NCBI RefSeq assembly: GCF_000003195.3
Contig: NC_012876.2
Span: 3,297,935 to 3,361,934 of the forward strand
Reading direction: 5' to 3'
Origin: Sorghum bicolor
Taxonomy: Eukaryota > Streptophyta > Magnoliopsida > Poales > Poaceae
DNA: 64,000 nt
Shown here: positions 34,237-45,857 of the stretch, one piece after another
Position numbering within the stretch: the first letter of the stretch is position 1
How the letters are laid out: every line of letters begins with the position of its first letter
Made by a program: the position numbers and the translations under genes
Notes under the pieces: model-generated
What the model was told of the DNA's origin: nothing
What the model saw: the letters and a program-made list of their open reading frames with translations, nothing else
The model's database searches: none

Positions 34237-34877
34237 TAGTATAGAATGTCATGATGTTTTGTCATTCTTAATCTGTGCTATAATCATTGCATTCCTATGT
34301 TTGATTGGCAGGTTCTGCTTGGATAATGCTCACAAAATCCTTCCTTGAGTACTGTATATGGGGTTGGGATAATCTCCCACGAAACCTGCTGATGTACTAT
34401 GTCAACTTCATCTCCTCACCAGAAGGCTATTTCCAAACTGTTATCTGCAACTCTGATGATTTTCGGGGCACGGCAGTTGGTCATGACCTTCACTACATCG
34501 CTTGGGACTACCCTCCAAAGCAGCATCCATTGATCCTCTCCATGAAGGACTTCAACAAGATGGTCAAGAGCGGCGCGCCATTTGCACGGAAGTTTCCCAA
34601 GGATGACAAGGTCCTGGACAAGATAGACCGCGAGCTTTTGCACCGCTCAGAGGGCCGGTTCACCCCGGGAGCATGGTGTGATGGGAGCTCTGAAGGAGGG
34701 GCTGATCCATGTTTGTCTAGGGGTGAAGACTCTGTTTTCGAGCCTGGTCCTGGTGCTGAAAGGCTGCGAGGCCTGATGAAGAAGGTGCTCTCATGGGATT
34801 ACCGCAATGGTAGCTGTTCCTCACTTGCTTATGATCAGACAAAGAGGGATTGGTATGTTCCTAAAAGTAAAGGATAG
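31841..34877 (+). CDS. GT14 family glycosyltransferase (core-2/I-branching type)
   Basis: Four exons (31841-32546, 33187-33262, 33357-33472, 34312-34877) with GT-AG borders join in frame to 487 codons. Residues 20-43 form a single membrane anchor (WLLPFLASLLVTATLLLAA), giving a type II Golgi protein. Residues about 95-119 are a low-complexity acidic run rich in Asp. The catalytic domain starts near 122 with RIAYLLEGTKGDG, then includes LQAIYHPRNQYILHLD, DWFINLSASDYPL at the end of exon 1, LNFIEHFRLSGWK in exon 2, LDPGLYL in exon 3, and SPEGYFQTVICNS, DLHYIAWD and FARKF in exon 4. These are hallmarks of plant GT14 (DUF266/Branch) proteins, whose characterised members include glucuronosyltransferases acting on arabinogalactan proteins. 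The exact acceptor here is inferred from family only. Intron 3 contains a long TA microsatellite. Confidence 0.9.
34164..34232. repeat. (TA)n microsatellite in intron 3 of the GT14 gene
   Basis: About 69 bases of pure TA repeat lie 80 bp before the exon 4 acceptor. It is likely length-variable between individuals. Confidence 0.95.
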
Positions 34878-35477
34878 TTCTGTGTCTTGCTATGCTTTCT
34901 TGTAAATGCAGCTCTTGACCCCTTCCATGGAAATGAACAATACTGAGGAACACAACCTGTTGACCAAGAAAAATAGGTGTAGTACTATTCTTGCATGTGA
35001 AATAAGATAAAAGCAGTTATCTGACGGAAATCACCTCGGCAGTCAGAAATGCTGGATCTTTCATCGGTTCAATGCCCCGCATGTGCAAAACTAGAAAATA
35101 ACATTGTTCTTCAGTTCTACTTGTGGTCAAGGTCTAACTTTCCACTTGTTTTTGTGCCTGATCACAATTTAAATTGGAAGACCGGACATGAAGTATGCAA
35201 AAAAGACAGTCTGCCAGGAATTTTTCCTATCCTTGGACTGAATCACATGCTGCATTCAGAATAACCTTTTTTTTTTTTTCCTACCGGTGATAATTCTCTG
35301 TCTGCTAGGTAGCATGATTAATAGCATGTATGTATTCCCTAGATGTTGAAATGAAATGTTTAACAGATGAAGATATTCCCTTGCAATGTTATCCACCATG
35401 AATTCTTCAGCAGAACTGTTACCAGGTTCAGTATTTCTGAATGAAGGGCAAACTGTCTGTCTTAAACCAAAACTTTG
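34878..35477. other. GT14 gene 3' UTR and downstream flank
   Basis: Probable 3' UTR directly after the stop, then AT-rich sequence with a T-run at 35269-35279. No further gene is seen. Confidence 0.4.
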
Positions 35478-35716
35478 GGCCTTGTTTAGATGCGAAAAGA
35501 TTTTGGATTTTGCTACTGTAGCACTTTCGTTTGTTTGTGGCAAATATTGTCTAATCATGGACTAACTAGGATCCAAAGATTCGTCTCGTGATTTACAGGC
35601 TGTGCAATTAGTTTTTATTTTTGTCTATATTTAATACTTCATGCATATGCCGAAAGATTTGATGTGACGGGGAATCTTGAAAACTTTTTGGTTTTTTGGG
35701 TAAACTAAACAAGGCC
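35478..35716 (+). mobile_element. Tourist MITE
   Basis: Ends GGCCTTGTTTAGATGCG and GTAAACTAAACAAGGCC, with the family core GATTCGTCTCGTGATTTACA. Flanked by TTG on both sides. Confidence 0.88.
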
Positions 35717-36588
35717 TTGGTAAGCTTGGCTCATTGGACTCTGGTTGGTGCGCACAGAATTCTTGCAAATTAGTGTCATTGCCATGGTGGCAGCCCCCAA
35801 AATAGATTTTGAATTGCCAAGGACTAATAATACTTATATATAGGGCTACCTTTGGACCAGTCTGCTTGTATGGCACACAAATAGTCTCCAGGTGCAAACA
35901 CACTTCTGCCTATTAGCAATATTCTCCCTTTGGCTACAATTCTCTGAATAATGTACTAAGTCTTTGAATGTAAATTTGACCAATATTTCCTTCTTTTCAA
36001 ACATAACCTGTACAACGCAGCCAAGTTTTCATACTATGCAGTTACTTTTCAAAACAATTCCATACTTGTGGTTTATGAATGATATTGACCATCGAAGTAT
36101 ATAAAAGTGAGACAACAGGTCGCCTGCAAGGAAGTAACGAAGAACAAGCGAGCAATGTTTGACGACGATGAAGACACTACCAATTGAGCTATCTTGCTTT
36201 GGTTCTCATCTTAACATCACTAGCTAATTAGAGGCTCATTTTTTTACCCTTTGTGTTACACTCATCATGAAACGGTGCCAGGGAAAACAGTTGAATTCTA
36301 GAAATTATCACGAGAAATAGAAACATCTGACTACCAGTTTAGTAGAAATAATAATAATAATAGAAATCCATGGTCTTCCGCAGGATCCAGGCATTGTTGG
36401 ACTGGGCCGCTAACCTCTGTGCGAGACTGCTGGATATGGGCCTCATCTGGTAAATTACACATCGTAGGCTTCCGAAGCCGAAGGGCCTACACAGAATCTG
36501 CACAAAGTTTGGAATACTTTTCCTTTTATTTTTTTTTGTAAGCTAGTGGGCCCACTAAAAATTGCTGGGGTGATGATTTTTTTTTGGT
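35717..36588. other. intergenic sequence without recognisable gene
   Basis: AT-rich with scattered short frames. No domain, RNA gene or clear repeat boundary was found. Confidence 0.3.
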
Positions 36589-36591
36589 TTA

Positions 36592-36937
36592 GGGCCTGTT
36601 TAGATTGGGGATGAAAATTTTTTAGGTGTCACATCGGATGTGTCGGAAGGATGTCGTGAGGGGTTTTTAGAAACTAATAAAAAAACAAATTACATAGCTC
36701 GTCAGGAAACTGCAAGACAAATTTATTAAGCATAATTAATTTGTCATTAGCATATGTGGGTTACTGTAGCACTTAAGGCTAATCATGGAGTAACTAGGCT
36801 TAAAAGATTCGTCTCGCGATTCTCAACTAAACTGTGTAATTAGTTTATTTTTTTATCTACATTTAATGTTCCATGCATGTGTCCAAAGATTCGATGGGAT
36901 GGATGAAAATTTTTTTGGTGGGGAACTAAACAGGGCC
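36592..36937 (+). mobile_element. longer Tourist-type MITE (346 bp)
   Basis: Ends GGGCCTGTTTAGATTGGGG and GGGGAACTAAACAGGGCC, flanked by TTA on both sides (36589-36591 and 36938-36940). It shares the AAAAGATTCGTCTCGCGATT core with the shorter copies. Confidence 0.88.
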
Positions 36938-37040
36938 TTAGGGAACTGTTGGAGGAGAGCGCTTAGTTTCTTTTTGCATGCTTCTCAAACTAGTTTCTTT
37001 TGTGTTTTTCTAAAGTTTGGCGGCTCTTACACAATTATGT

Positions 37041-37294
37041 ACTCCATCCATCCTAAATTATATAGTTATTTTAAAAATTTTAAAGAGTCAAAACATTTTA
37101 AGTTTGACCAAATATATATGGTAAGATAATAGCACTTATAGTGCCAACTAAGTATCATTAGATTTTTTATTAATTATATTTTCAACACAATATACCTATT
37201 TGATGTAAAAATTCTTTGTAATTCTTTCTGTAATTTAAGTCAAACTTAGGACACTTTGACTTTCTAAAATTCTTATAATTTAGAATGGAGGAAG
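37041..37294. mobile_element. Stowaway MITE
   Basis: Ends ACTCCATCCATCCTAAATTA and TAATTTAGAATGGAGGAAG are inverted, with a TA target on both sides. Confidence 0.85.
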
Positions 37295-37890
37295 TATATA
37301 TTACCAAAAATTAGGAGGTAAAAAATTGGATTTGAAGTCCACGACAAAGGCGTGATAAAAATAGCTCCGAGCTAAAGTTTCAATAAAACACATGTAAGAC
37401 ACACACCGAAAAAGGGTAGTTAATTAAGATGGAGGTGAAATTATCCTTGTGAACAGAATATATAACTGGAAGCTAGCCAAAACTATCGCAATCGAGCATT
37501 TCTTAAAACTCACTTGTCAAATCTTGTGATTTGGCAAGTTGTTAAACACATATGATAAATGAGATTTTCTTCTGTCTCCAACAGTTTGCCAATTAGGCTT
37601 GATAAACTTAAAAAGAAAACCCACAACCAACAACCAAATCAAATAATTTGCTGGATAGCAAGTTGACAAATATGGATGCGCGGTGCTGCTAGATGGCAAG
37701 TTGCCAAAAAATGGCAACCCATTTACCAAACTGTTGGAGTAACAATTTTCTAGTTTTGTCAAATAAACAAGAAATAATAAGTTGATTTAGGAAACGGTTG
37801 GAGATGCGCAGTACGCAAGGAATCTAAAGGCCTCTTTTTATAAATTTAACTAATATATAATTATTAGTGCGCACGTTGTTTTGTTTTACA
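37295..37890. other. intergenic, with TTGCCAA/TTGGCAA-rich repeat-like stretch
   Basis: 37515-37770 contains several TTGGCAAGTTG/CAAGTTGCC words in both orientations, suggesting a decayed inverted-repeat element. No gene is seen. Confidence 0.35.
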
Positions 37891-37891
37891 C

Positions 37892-38120
37892 GCCTTGTTT
37901 AGATGCGAAAAGATTTTGGATTTTGCTACTGTATCATTTTCGTTTGTTTGTGATAAATATTGTCTAATTATAGACTAACTAGGATCAAAAGATTCATCTC
38001 GCGATTTACAGTTAAACTGTGCAATTAGTTTTTATTTTCGTCTATATCTAATGTTTCATGCATGTGCTGAAAGATTCGATGTGACGAGGAATTTTGAAAA
38101 CTTTTTGATTTTTGGGTGCA
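37892..38120 (+). mobile_element. Tourist MITE, 3' truncated
   Basis: Begins GCCTTGTTTAGATGCG and follows the family to GAAAACTTTTTGATTTTTGG, then lacks the terminal AACTAAACAAGGCC. Confidence 0.8.
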
Positions 38121-38324
38121 CCACAGTTAACATCAATTTCAGGCTGGTTGGAGGCAGCGACACACACCTGTCGTCTCGTGTTACTCACTCACCCATCATG
38201 AAGCATGGTCGGCGCCCAGCGGCCGGAGTAGCTAGCTGCCGTCTTTTGGAAGCAACGACTGGCTGACTTGACTGACTGATTTGTACGCACTTTTCTGGCG
38301 GCAGCAACGCCGTACCGATCTTTA

Positions 38325-38567
38325 GGTCTTGTTTAGATATGAAAATATTTTGGATTTCGTTACTGTAGCATTTTCGTTTGTTTATGGTAAATATTGTTTA
38401 ATTATAGACTAACTAGGATCAAAAGATTCGTCTCGCGATTTACAGACAAACTGTGTAATTAGTTTTTGTTTTCGTTTATATTTAATGTTTCATGCATGTG
38501 CCGCAAGATTTGATATGACAGAAAATCTTGAAAACTTTTTGGTTTCCAGGGTGAACTAAACAAGGCC
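38325..38567 (+). mobile_element. Tourist MITE
   Basis: Ends GGTCTTGTTTAGATATG and GTGAACTAAACAAGGCC, with TTA duplicated on both sides (38322-38324 and 38568-38570). Confidence 0.88.
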
Positions 38568-38574
38568 TTAATTT

Positions 38575-39019
38575 GGTCTCGTTTAGTTATTAGCCTAAAA
38601 TCTAAAAACTTTTCAAGATTAAATTTTCGTCACATCGAATCTTATTTCACATTAAATATAAATAAAAAATAATTAATTATGTAATTTATTTGTAATTTAT
38701 GAGCAGAATCTTTCTTTAATTAGGAATAAAAGCATTATGGCCTTCACATTCGCAAGTGAATGCTTATAGCCCAACAAAACCAAGCAGTACTTAGACCAAA
38801 GCCCCGAATACTGAGTTCCAAACCCAGACAACACGCTGCTCAGCATTACAGAGAGCCTATTGCTCCAAACAAATCGAACACTAAAAGAGTTCTAAGCCTT
38901 GACTACATTTATATATATATATAGCCTAGTTAATTAGTCTATGTTAAACAATAATTATTAAATATAAATAAAAGTATTACGATGTTAAAATTTAAAAGAA
39001 TTTTAGATCTAAATAAGAC
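38575..39019 (-). mobile_element. Tourist MITE split by a nested insertion
   Basis: Reverse-oriented copy. Left half 38575-38713 (GGTCTCGTTTAG ... GAGCAGAATCTTT) and right half 38923-39019 (AGCCTAGTTAATTAGTC ... GATCTAAATAAGAC) join into a normal-length element when about 209 bp (38714-38922) is removed. Confidence 0.75.
38714..38922. mobile_element. insertion inside a Tourist MITE
   Basis: About 209 bp absent from other copies of the host MITE. It has no coding sequence, ends in a short TA run, and its class is unknown. Confidence 0.5.
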
Positions 39020-40717
39020 TTTTGTTTGATTGTTTGACCCTTTTTTTTTTGTTGGCTGCAAAGGACGACAACGTGTGAAGAAGATCTCCTTACGCGGCGC
39101 CGGCCGGCGCGTGGATTAATTAATTGTCAGGTCGTCCGGACAGTGGAGACACACACACACACACATGGTTCATGCCAAAATAATGGCTTTTGTGACTTGT
39201 GAGCGGAGTGCAGAGGCGTCACTCAAAGAGCTGCTGCATGCATGCGTCGTCGCAGGATCTCGACGGCCACTTATCACCGAGTGATCCCAGCCGTGTCGGC
39301 CTACCAGCTGAGCTGACCACCCAGCTATCTAGCTAGGATTGTGCTCCGTTTCGCCACCCAGCTACATATCTAGGATTGTGCTCCTTACACGTGGTGCCGA
39401 ATATTCACCCTTTTTATACGACGTCGTTTTTGCTCTCGAGAAGTCAAATGAACCTAATTTTAACCGAATAGATTAAATCAAATAATTTTATATTACATAA
39501 TGTAGATAGGTTGTTGAATCTATTTTTGTAATAAATTTATTTAGAAATATAATGTTGTTAATATTTTTTAAAAACTTAGTTAAGCCTGAAAACAATTGTC
39601 TCACAAGAATCTCACAGTGATACTTAAGTATAGAAGAAGCGAGTATAGCTAAATACTCCCGAAATAATGAATGTTGGGACTAATCACGGATACCAATGTT
39701 ATAGATAAAAGACCAAATTGCCCTTAATGTGAATAAGAGAGATATAGATATAGGTGTATATTGGGAAAAAGAGAATGTATCTTGGGAAAGAAAAAAAAAG
39801 TATATTAGAATGCTATAAGGGGAGTTATTTTGGGATAGAATTTGAATGTTATAAGATCATCTATTTTAGGGTGGAGGGAGTACTTCGTGACCTCCTATAG
39901 AATAACTTAAGTTTCCTTAGCTATAGGCCTACTTCAATATGGTGCAACAACCCTGTTTATATTACAACTGAAGTTGTTATAGAAAATATTTAGTAGAATA
40001 ACTTCTTTTTTTTGTTAAAAATAGTGAAATGATTGCAAACCCTTGGCCAAGATAAGGCTGCTGGCCTCCTGGGCCTTGGCCAAGCTATGGCTCATTGCCT
40101 ATTAAGGGTTTAGGGTTTTGGGTCATCTGTTCTCCACCATCTATTTCTCCTCACCTCATCCCTTCATCGAACCACAATAAGTTTCTCCTCGGTGCTCATC
40201 TTGCAGCCCCACACACCTTCCGCTCATGACTCTGCCCATCGCGCCCCAACGACTCCACCCTAGCTCGTCTTCCCACACCACGTCGCAACAATTTCACCCT
40301 GCCCCCATTAATATGCCCCGACCTAATTACTCTTGCACCATGCCATGCACCCATGACTTCTTGTCCACATGCCTTGCCTGTCTTGGCATCTTAGTACGCC
40401 ATGCCTCGATATATGGAGAAGGGGCAGTATGGGGACAACCCATGCGTCTAGATGGAAGAGCCCGACAAAGCCACTTTTTTCAGCTTCATTGGACATTGGG
40501 CACTTTTGAGACCACGGTTTTCGGATATTCACATTAGAACTGGCCATTTCTTCACCCGTTCGGTAAACAACCACATAGAGCAGCTCCAAGAGACCAAACA
40601 TAGGTGCTCTTATTCTATGATCACTTTGAGATACCATATCGACTATACTAATTTACAAGATTACTACAAAGTTCTCATAAGTGATTTGCTATGACACTAT
40701 AGTAAATATCATCATAA
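39020..40717. other. intergenic sequence with duplicated segment and decayed repeats
   Basis: 39060-39250 is similar to 57185-57400 in the same orientation (see findings). 39430-39620 and 39680-39882 look like diverged Stowaway-type sequence (the latter ending GGGTGGAGGGAGTA). A C-rich block with short frames lies at 40130-40560. No intact gene is seen. Confidence 0.4.
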
Positions 40718-40735
40718 GTTATAGTAACATATGTA

Positions 40736-40863
40736 AATGGGCCTCTACCTGAGTTGGTTAGATGGTTCCAGTAGCACTTCTCAAGTCCTTTGTTCAACTC
40801 ACGAGCAAATTTTAGGCGAGTTGAATATACTAGGGAGCTCTGCAAGTCTTCATTAAAAAAAAT
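40736..40863 (+). mobile_element. tRNA-derived SINE (Au-like)
   Basis: About 128 bp. A-box-like TACCTGAGTTGG and B-box-like TGTTCAACTCA motifs are spaced as in a tRNA-derived pol III promoter, and the 3' end is A-rich. It is flanked by an 18-bp target duplication with two mismatches: GTTATAGTAACATATGTA (40718-40735) and GTTATGGTAACAAATGTA (40864-40881). This is a classic retroposition signature. Confidence 0.85.
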
Positions 40864-40881
40864 GTTATGGTAACAAATGTA

Positions 40882-42788
40882 TTTAAATACAACACCTTCA
40901 CATATTAACCTGACCTAAAATTGCATTCTTTTTTGGGATAGAAAGATTATTTTATAGAAAAATTAATAAACCACAGTTGATATTGTAAATGTAAATACTT
41001 TTAAACTTTTATATAGATTTTGTCAAATTTGAGTTAGAACAAATCTAAAGATAGTCTACTATTTTTTTTCTTTTGGTGGGGCTTGCATGTAGTGTTTATT
41101 TATTTATTTCATTTTATTATTCTTCATGGTTCTGCTATACGTGATCAGGACCGAGAAAATTCGACGACAGAAGAATATAATTAGGTGGACAGTGATCTGC
41201 AAATAATAGTATTCAAATAGACCAGCTCGATCGCGATCGCTCGACTCCAAAGTTTTTTCGTTTTTCTACACGATTGACGAATCAGCCGCACGATCAAATT
41301 TCGAATGCCACCTTTTTTGTCTGCAACTTTGTGTACCCGTAACGAAAATTCAGCAACGAGAGGAATATAATTACTTTTTTTCATTTAATTATTTTCTCGC
41401 CTTTTGTCCCCTCGACCCTCGTCGTTTGAGTTGGAACCGGCCGGCCGGCCGTTTTAATTAATTTCCTACGTAAATATGCTTTGGTGTGTCAAACTAGCTT
41501 GTGCGTGCATATATGTTTTTAGGTAATGACAAGTGACATGTCATCCATGGATGGAAAATGAAACGGTACCACAGTATCACTACGACGACTACGTACATTG
41601 ACTAGATGAAATTGCCTCCCAATTCCAGAAAATGGTAGTGAAAAAATATATAAAATAATATTTGGGGAAATACACAAATATGGCAGTAAAAAAACACAAA
41701 TACGCCTAGCTAGCTATTTTAGTTTTACAAAACTAGCAAAACAAAAAAAATTGTGGTCTTGCAAAATCTCTCTATCTGTCGCTTTTAACACATTTCTATT
41801 AGCCTCTTTTTTTTTTGTATAAAAAAAGATTGCAACTTTTCTCCGCCACACATCCATATATTATTCCTCCGTCCAAGGAGAAGCTAAAATGTGAAAAATA
41901 TTGCTGAGACGGCGACATGCATCTCGCGAGCTCCACAAGGACGATCATCACCTCATCACAGACTGCAAAAAGCACAACCAATGCTGCCTAATTGACGTGC
42001 TTTTGGACTTAAAAGAATGGGTTCCTGCTTTTTTTTGTTTGTTTTTTTGGTTCTGGTAGGAAAAAACGAGCCCCGTCGTTTTCATGTCTCCCCTACTACG
42101 TAGTTGTATCAATTAACTAGATAAATCTTTCGATCGGATCTGTTCTTGATGCATCAACAGCTTGTAATCACTTTTTAAACACGGTGATGCGATGGTAGAT
42201 TGATGTATCCTCATCGGTCCAAAACCACGCATATGCATGCACCACGGTCAAAACAATCTTAACGAGATTTTGTGCTTTAATTTGTGGAAAGAAAAGACTG
42301 GTTCTCTGAAATACAGTACGTAATAAATCGCGTGTCAAGTTTGGGCTCTCCGATAGATCTCCGTCCATGCATGGAATTCAATTCGATCCACTAGCCATTG
42401 TCCGCAATTTATTGGGTTTTTAATTTAATTTGAATGGTATGTACGGATACAAATTTTATAGTATAAGTAAAAAAGAAGAAGGGCTAGTTTCACATTCTGA
42501 CCGACCGACCGACCGACATGCGTGCTCTGTGCTTTTTAGTTTATTTATTTATTTATTATTCATTCATTCCTCCTTGGAAAGCAATGTTACATGCCATGCA
42601 TTAACTTGGTCTCCAGAATGTATGGTCCAAATTTGTTCCACGACTAGGAGACTTTTGTGCAATGCACAATGTGCAAGAGTTTTATTTGGAGAAGAAGCTG
42701 CCTGTAAATAAATTAATAAATTGCTCAATAGATTCATCCAAGTGTAAGAAATTCCCTTATACCCCATTGCTCCCAAAATAATTGCATA
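40882..42788. other. AT-rich intergenic sequence
   Basis: Only short spurious frames. A decayed Stowaway-like piece may lie at 40930-41060. Simple motifs include GGCCGGCCGGCCG (41438-41450) and repeated GACC units (42498-42516). Confidence 0.3.
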
Positions 42789-42789
42789 T

Positions 42790-43047
42790 TCCCTTCGTAC
42801 TTAAAAAATAAAGTCGTTTTAGATAGAGACATGGTTTCCAAAATGTAACTTTGACTTTCTAGTTTTATAAAAATATTTATAAAAAATGATATATATATAT
42901 ATATGAAAATATTTTTCAAAATAAATATATATTCATATGATTTTCACATTACCAAACTAATCAATTTAAAAGTTATTTATGATGTATATTTTCAATGTTT
43001 GATCCAAGTTTTGGCCAAAAGAACTTATTTTTTGAGTACGGAGGGAA
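42790..43047. mobile_element. Stowaway MITE
   Basis: Inverted ends TCCCTTCGTACTTAAAAAATA and TATTTTTTGAGTACGGAGGGA. AT-rich, with no coding sequence. Confidence 0.85.
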
Positions 43048-44407
43048 CATCTTATTTTTCCCAGTATTTAAAGTTGTTTTTAAGTTTGAAAAATCTTGTT
43101 TCTCGCTGAGTTAAAGTTTTTTTTTTCAAAAACATTTAACAAACTATATAACAAAAATTACTGATATCTATGATTAATTGAAGCAGTACAAATCCAAGAA
43201 GCACTGTGTTTGAAATTGAATCTGAGCTGCAAGAAGAGACGACGGGAGGTGGTAGAAGAAAGATTGATGGCGTTATCCGGAAAGTTCGTGCAAGCTGCAG
43301 TCGGAACTGCCAACTTGACTCTCCCTTTAATTTGGATCGGATTGCATGCCAAGTCAACCTGCAGTCCACGTGTCACCATCGCTTTATACCTTACTCAATC
43401 TCGCTCCTCTGACTTTTATATGATTTTTTTAGAGACTTTGTGACTTGTGAGTTCAGCTGGCTCTCTACCTGCTGCTTTCTTCTTTGGCAGTGCAACTACA
43501 AATCACTATATGGATCGAGTTGACATTTTAAAATGCAAGTTCAACAAACTAATTTTAAATAGGGAGACTAGTAATACATTTCATATAGATACAAATTAGC
43601 AGTGGGTTTGGCCGGATCACTCGCCTAACCGTATCCTCATTGGGCAATGATCCTTATCATCAGATCAAGGCGAACATACCTAACTGGTAAACTGGATCGA
43701 GGCTGGAAACTACTGTACTACTAGTAATTAATCTTCTCATCGTCATTCAACGAGCTGAACGAAGGTGAAGAAACTAGACACCGATCGATCGATCTCGTCC
43801 AATACTTTTCAGACGAAAATGGAAGGCGCAAGGTAACTCGATCCTAGTCCTGCCTGGAAGTTGGAAACGCTAAAGAAGAAGGTAGCGTCAACGTACAAGA
43901 GTCCTTCATTCCAGCAGCTAGCTGTGTCGACCGCATGCATGCAGGTCTTGAACAGTTCGTCACCGGCATCTTCCTACACCTTTGATCTGGCCTTGGCAAA
44001 GATATGCATCTTCGTGCATATCTTGACCTGACGTACGTTGAACAACGACGACTGAATTACTTGAGCTAGCTGTTGAAAGACTTGGAGTCTCGTTATTGAT
44101 TAATTATCTTCAAATAACATCATATATTTAGGCTGCCTTTAATCTTTTTTCATGTACGTATAAGTACAACCAACACTGACCGACAGTACATAGGCCGAGC
44201 GGTAGCTAGCCGTCCAACGACTTTGGGCCTAGCTAAGAATCTTACCTAGCTACTGTGTAGAAAAGTTTAGAAATCTCATCCCACACAAGCAATGCAACCC
44301 TAAGGTGGCTTATGTGGCTTTTTAGAGAACCTGCCAAACACCTGCATACACAAAAGTGGATTATTGTGAAACCAAAAACCAAAATCATGCTAGAATAATA
44401 TTCTACA
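43048..44407. other. intergenic sequence with small unassigned open frames
   Basis: Open frames of about 70 codons at 43206-43443 lack recognisable domains. A small 10-bp hairpin (AAGATATGCA) sits near 43999-44024. Nothing else could be named. Confidence 0.3.
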
Positions 44408-44639
44408 CCTAGGGTGTAGAATATGTGTGTGTACGCGCGCGCGTGCGTGCGCGCACTATTCTACACTGAACTGTTATACTGAGCAAAAATTAGTATCGTT
44501 CAGTATTTATGTTTCAGTATTGTTCAATATTTCGTGGTCCTGGGTGTTGGACAAGATGATACTGAACACTCTCCAGTATTACTCAGTATTTTTTGTACTC
44601 AGTTTTGACTTGCGGAGTAGAATAATATTCTACACCTAG
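44408..44639. mobile_element. MITE-like element with CCTAGGTGTAGAATA ends
   Basis: Left CCTAGGGTGTAGAATAT and right ATATTCTACACCTAGG are inverted. Inside, an alternating purine-pyrimidine run (GTGTGTACGCGCGCGCGTGCGTGCGCGC, 44427-44454) is followed by CAGTATT-rich sequence. The target duplication is unclear. Confidence 0.6.
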
Positions 44640-44907
44640 GATTCGATTGACACCTAGGGCGATGAGAGCCAAAAATTTAGGACGTGTTCGATTGACATGT
44701 TTGGTTGACGAGTAGCACAAGACCAAACCATATCTTGTTTGGTAGGGCTCTTCCTCAAAGGCTCCTCCGGAGGAGTTAGAGAGCTAGAGCCATTTTAGAG
44801 AAGCTATAATTCGGGCTCCTTCAAAATAGCTCTGGCTCCTTATTCTTTTTCATAAAAAGCGGCTTCCAACACTTTTTTTTTACTAAACTGTTTGGTAAGA
44901 CTCCTCT

Positions 44908-45116
44908 CACTAGTGCAGGACGGGGCTGTTGTCCTGGTTAGAAACCCGCTTTAGTCCCGGTTTCCCAACCGGGACAACGATTTCGGAACTAAAGGCCCAC
45001 CCTTTAGTCCCGGGTCATAGAACCAGGACTAAAGGATTTGCGCCCAAAGTGGCCCTGGGTCGCCATGTCGCACACCTTCAGTCCCAGTTGGTGTTACAAA
45101 CTGGAACTAGGTCTCT
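44908..45116 (+). mobile_element. CACTA transposon terminus (fragment)
   Basis: Begins CACTAGTGCAGGACGG, followed by inverted subterminal repeats of the TTTAGTCCCGGTT / AACCGGGAC type through about 45110. Only one end is visible, no ORF follows, and the other end was not found. The repeats differ from those of the CACTA at 2232, so this is a second family. Confidence 0.8.
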
Positions 45117-45596
45117 TTTTTTTTCTTTTTTGGTTTACTTTTCATTTCATTATTCATTTTGAGGCCAGCACGTTAGGTGTCTAGCTAGTGAAGTTCCACT
45201 TGTAATCCAGACTGGCTGACGACCACCACCACTTTCCAAACGTAGCAGTTGGTCGTCGTGATTTCTTCTTTTTTAACAATTGGAAAAAGATGTTAGCAGT
45301 TAATCTTGGTCAGACTTCGAGAGCTTTGCATTGTTGGTGGAGAAAAAGAAAAATATTCTCATGCATCAAAACTAGTCTAGTCTCCCATTCGTGCACTGGC
45401 ACTGTTTTTCCAAGCCAAATAATTAATGGCGAGCAAGCAAACAGCATCACCGAGTTTACATCCTTGTGCTCGAATCCACCGACTGTGTGAAAGTTACTAC
45501 TAGCAGCGTTGTTTCGTAAGGGGAAGAACTGATACCACGAATAAGTACTTGCTCCAGAAGCATGTATATACAAGGCTATCCATTGACTAATAATTT
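45117..45596. other. unassigned, possibly internal part of the CACTA fragment
   Basis: No gene or repeat boundary recognised. Confidence 0.25.
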
Positions 45597-45857
45597 AGAG
45601 CAACTCCAACAACTTGGCTATTTTAGAATTTGTATAATAAAAGATAGACTCCAACAGATGTGCTATCTAGTTTTGTAAAATAGAAAGTTGATTATTCCTT
45701 AATTTTCGCTGGCCATATATAGCCAACCACTCTATATGATTTTGTAAAAATAACAAGACTGTTGTGGATCTCTTTTTTAAAAAAGTTTTCTACTTTACAA
45801 AATGGCTAAATAATAGAATTTGGCTACTAATTTTAGCTAGGCTGTTGGAGTTGCTCT
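45597..45857. mobile_element. MITE with AGAGCAACTCCAACA ends
   Basis: Left AGAGCAACTCCAACAACTTGG and right GCTGTTGGAGTTGCTCT are inverted over about 20 bases. The interior is AT-rich and also partly self-complementary. Confidence 0.85.

Noticed and set aside
43998..44024. microRNA hairpin
   Set aside because: The stem is only about 10 bp and does not extend; no known miRNA sequence was recognised.
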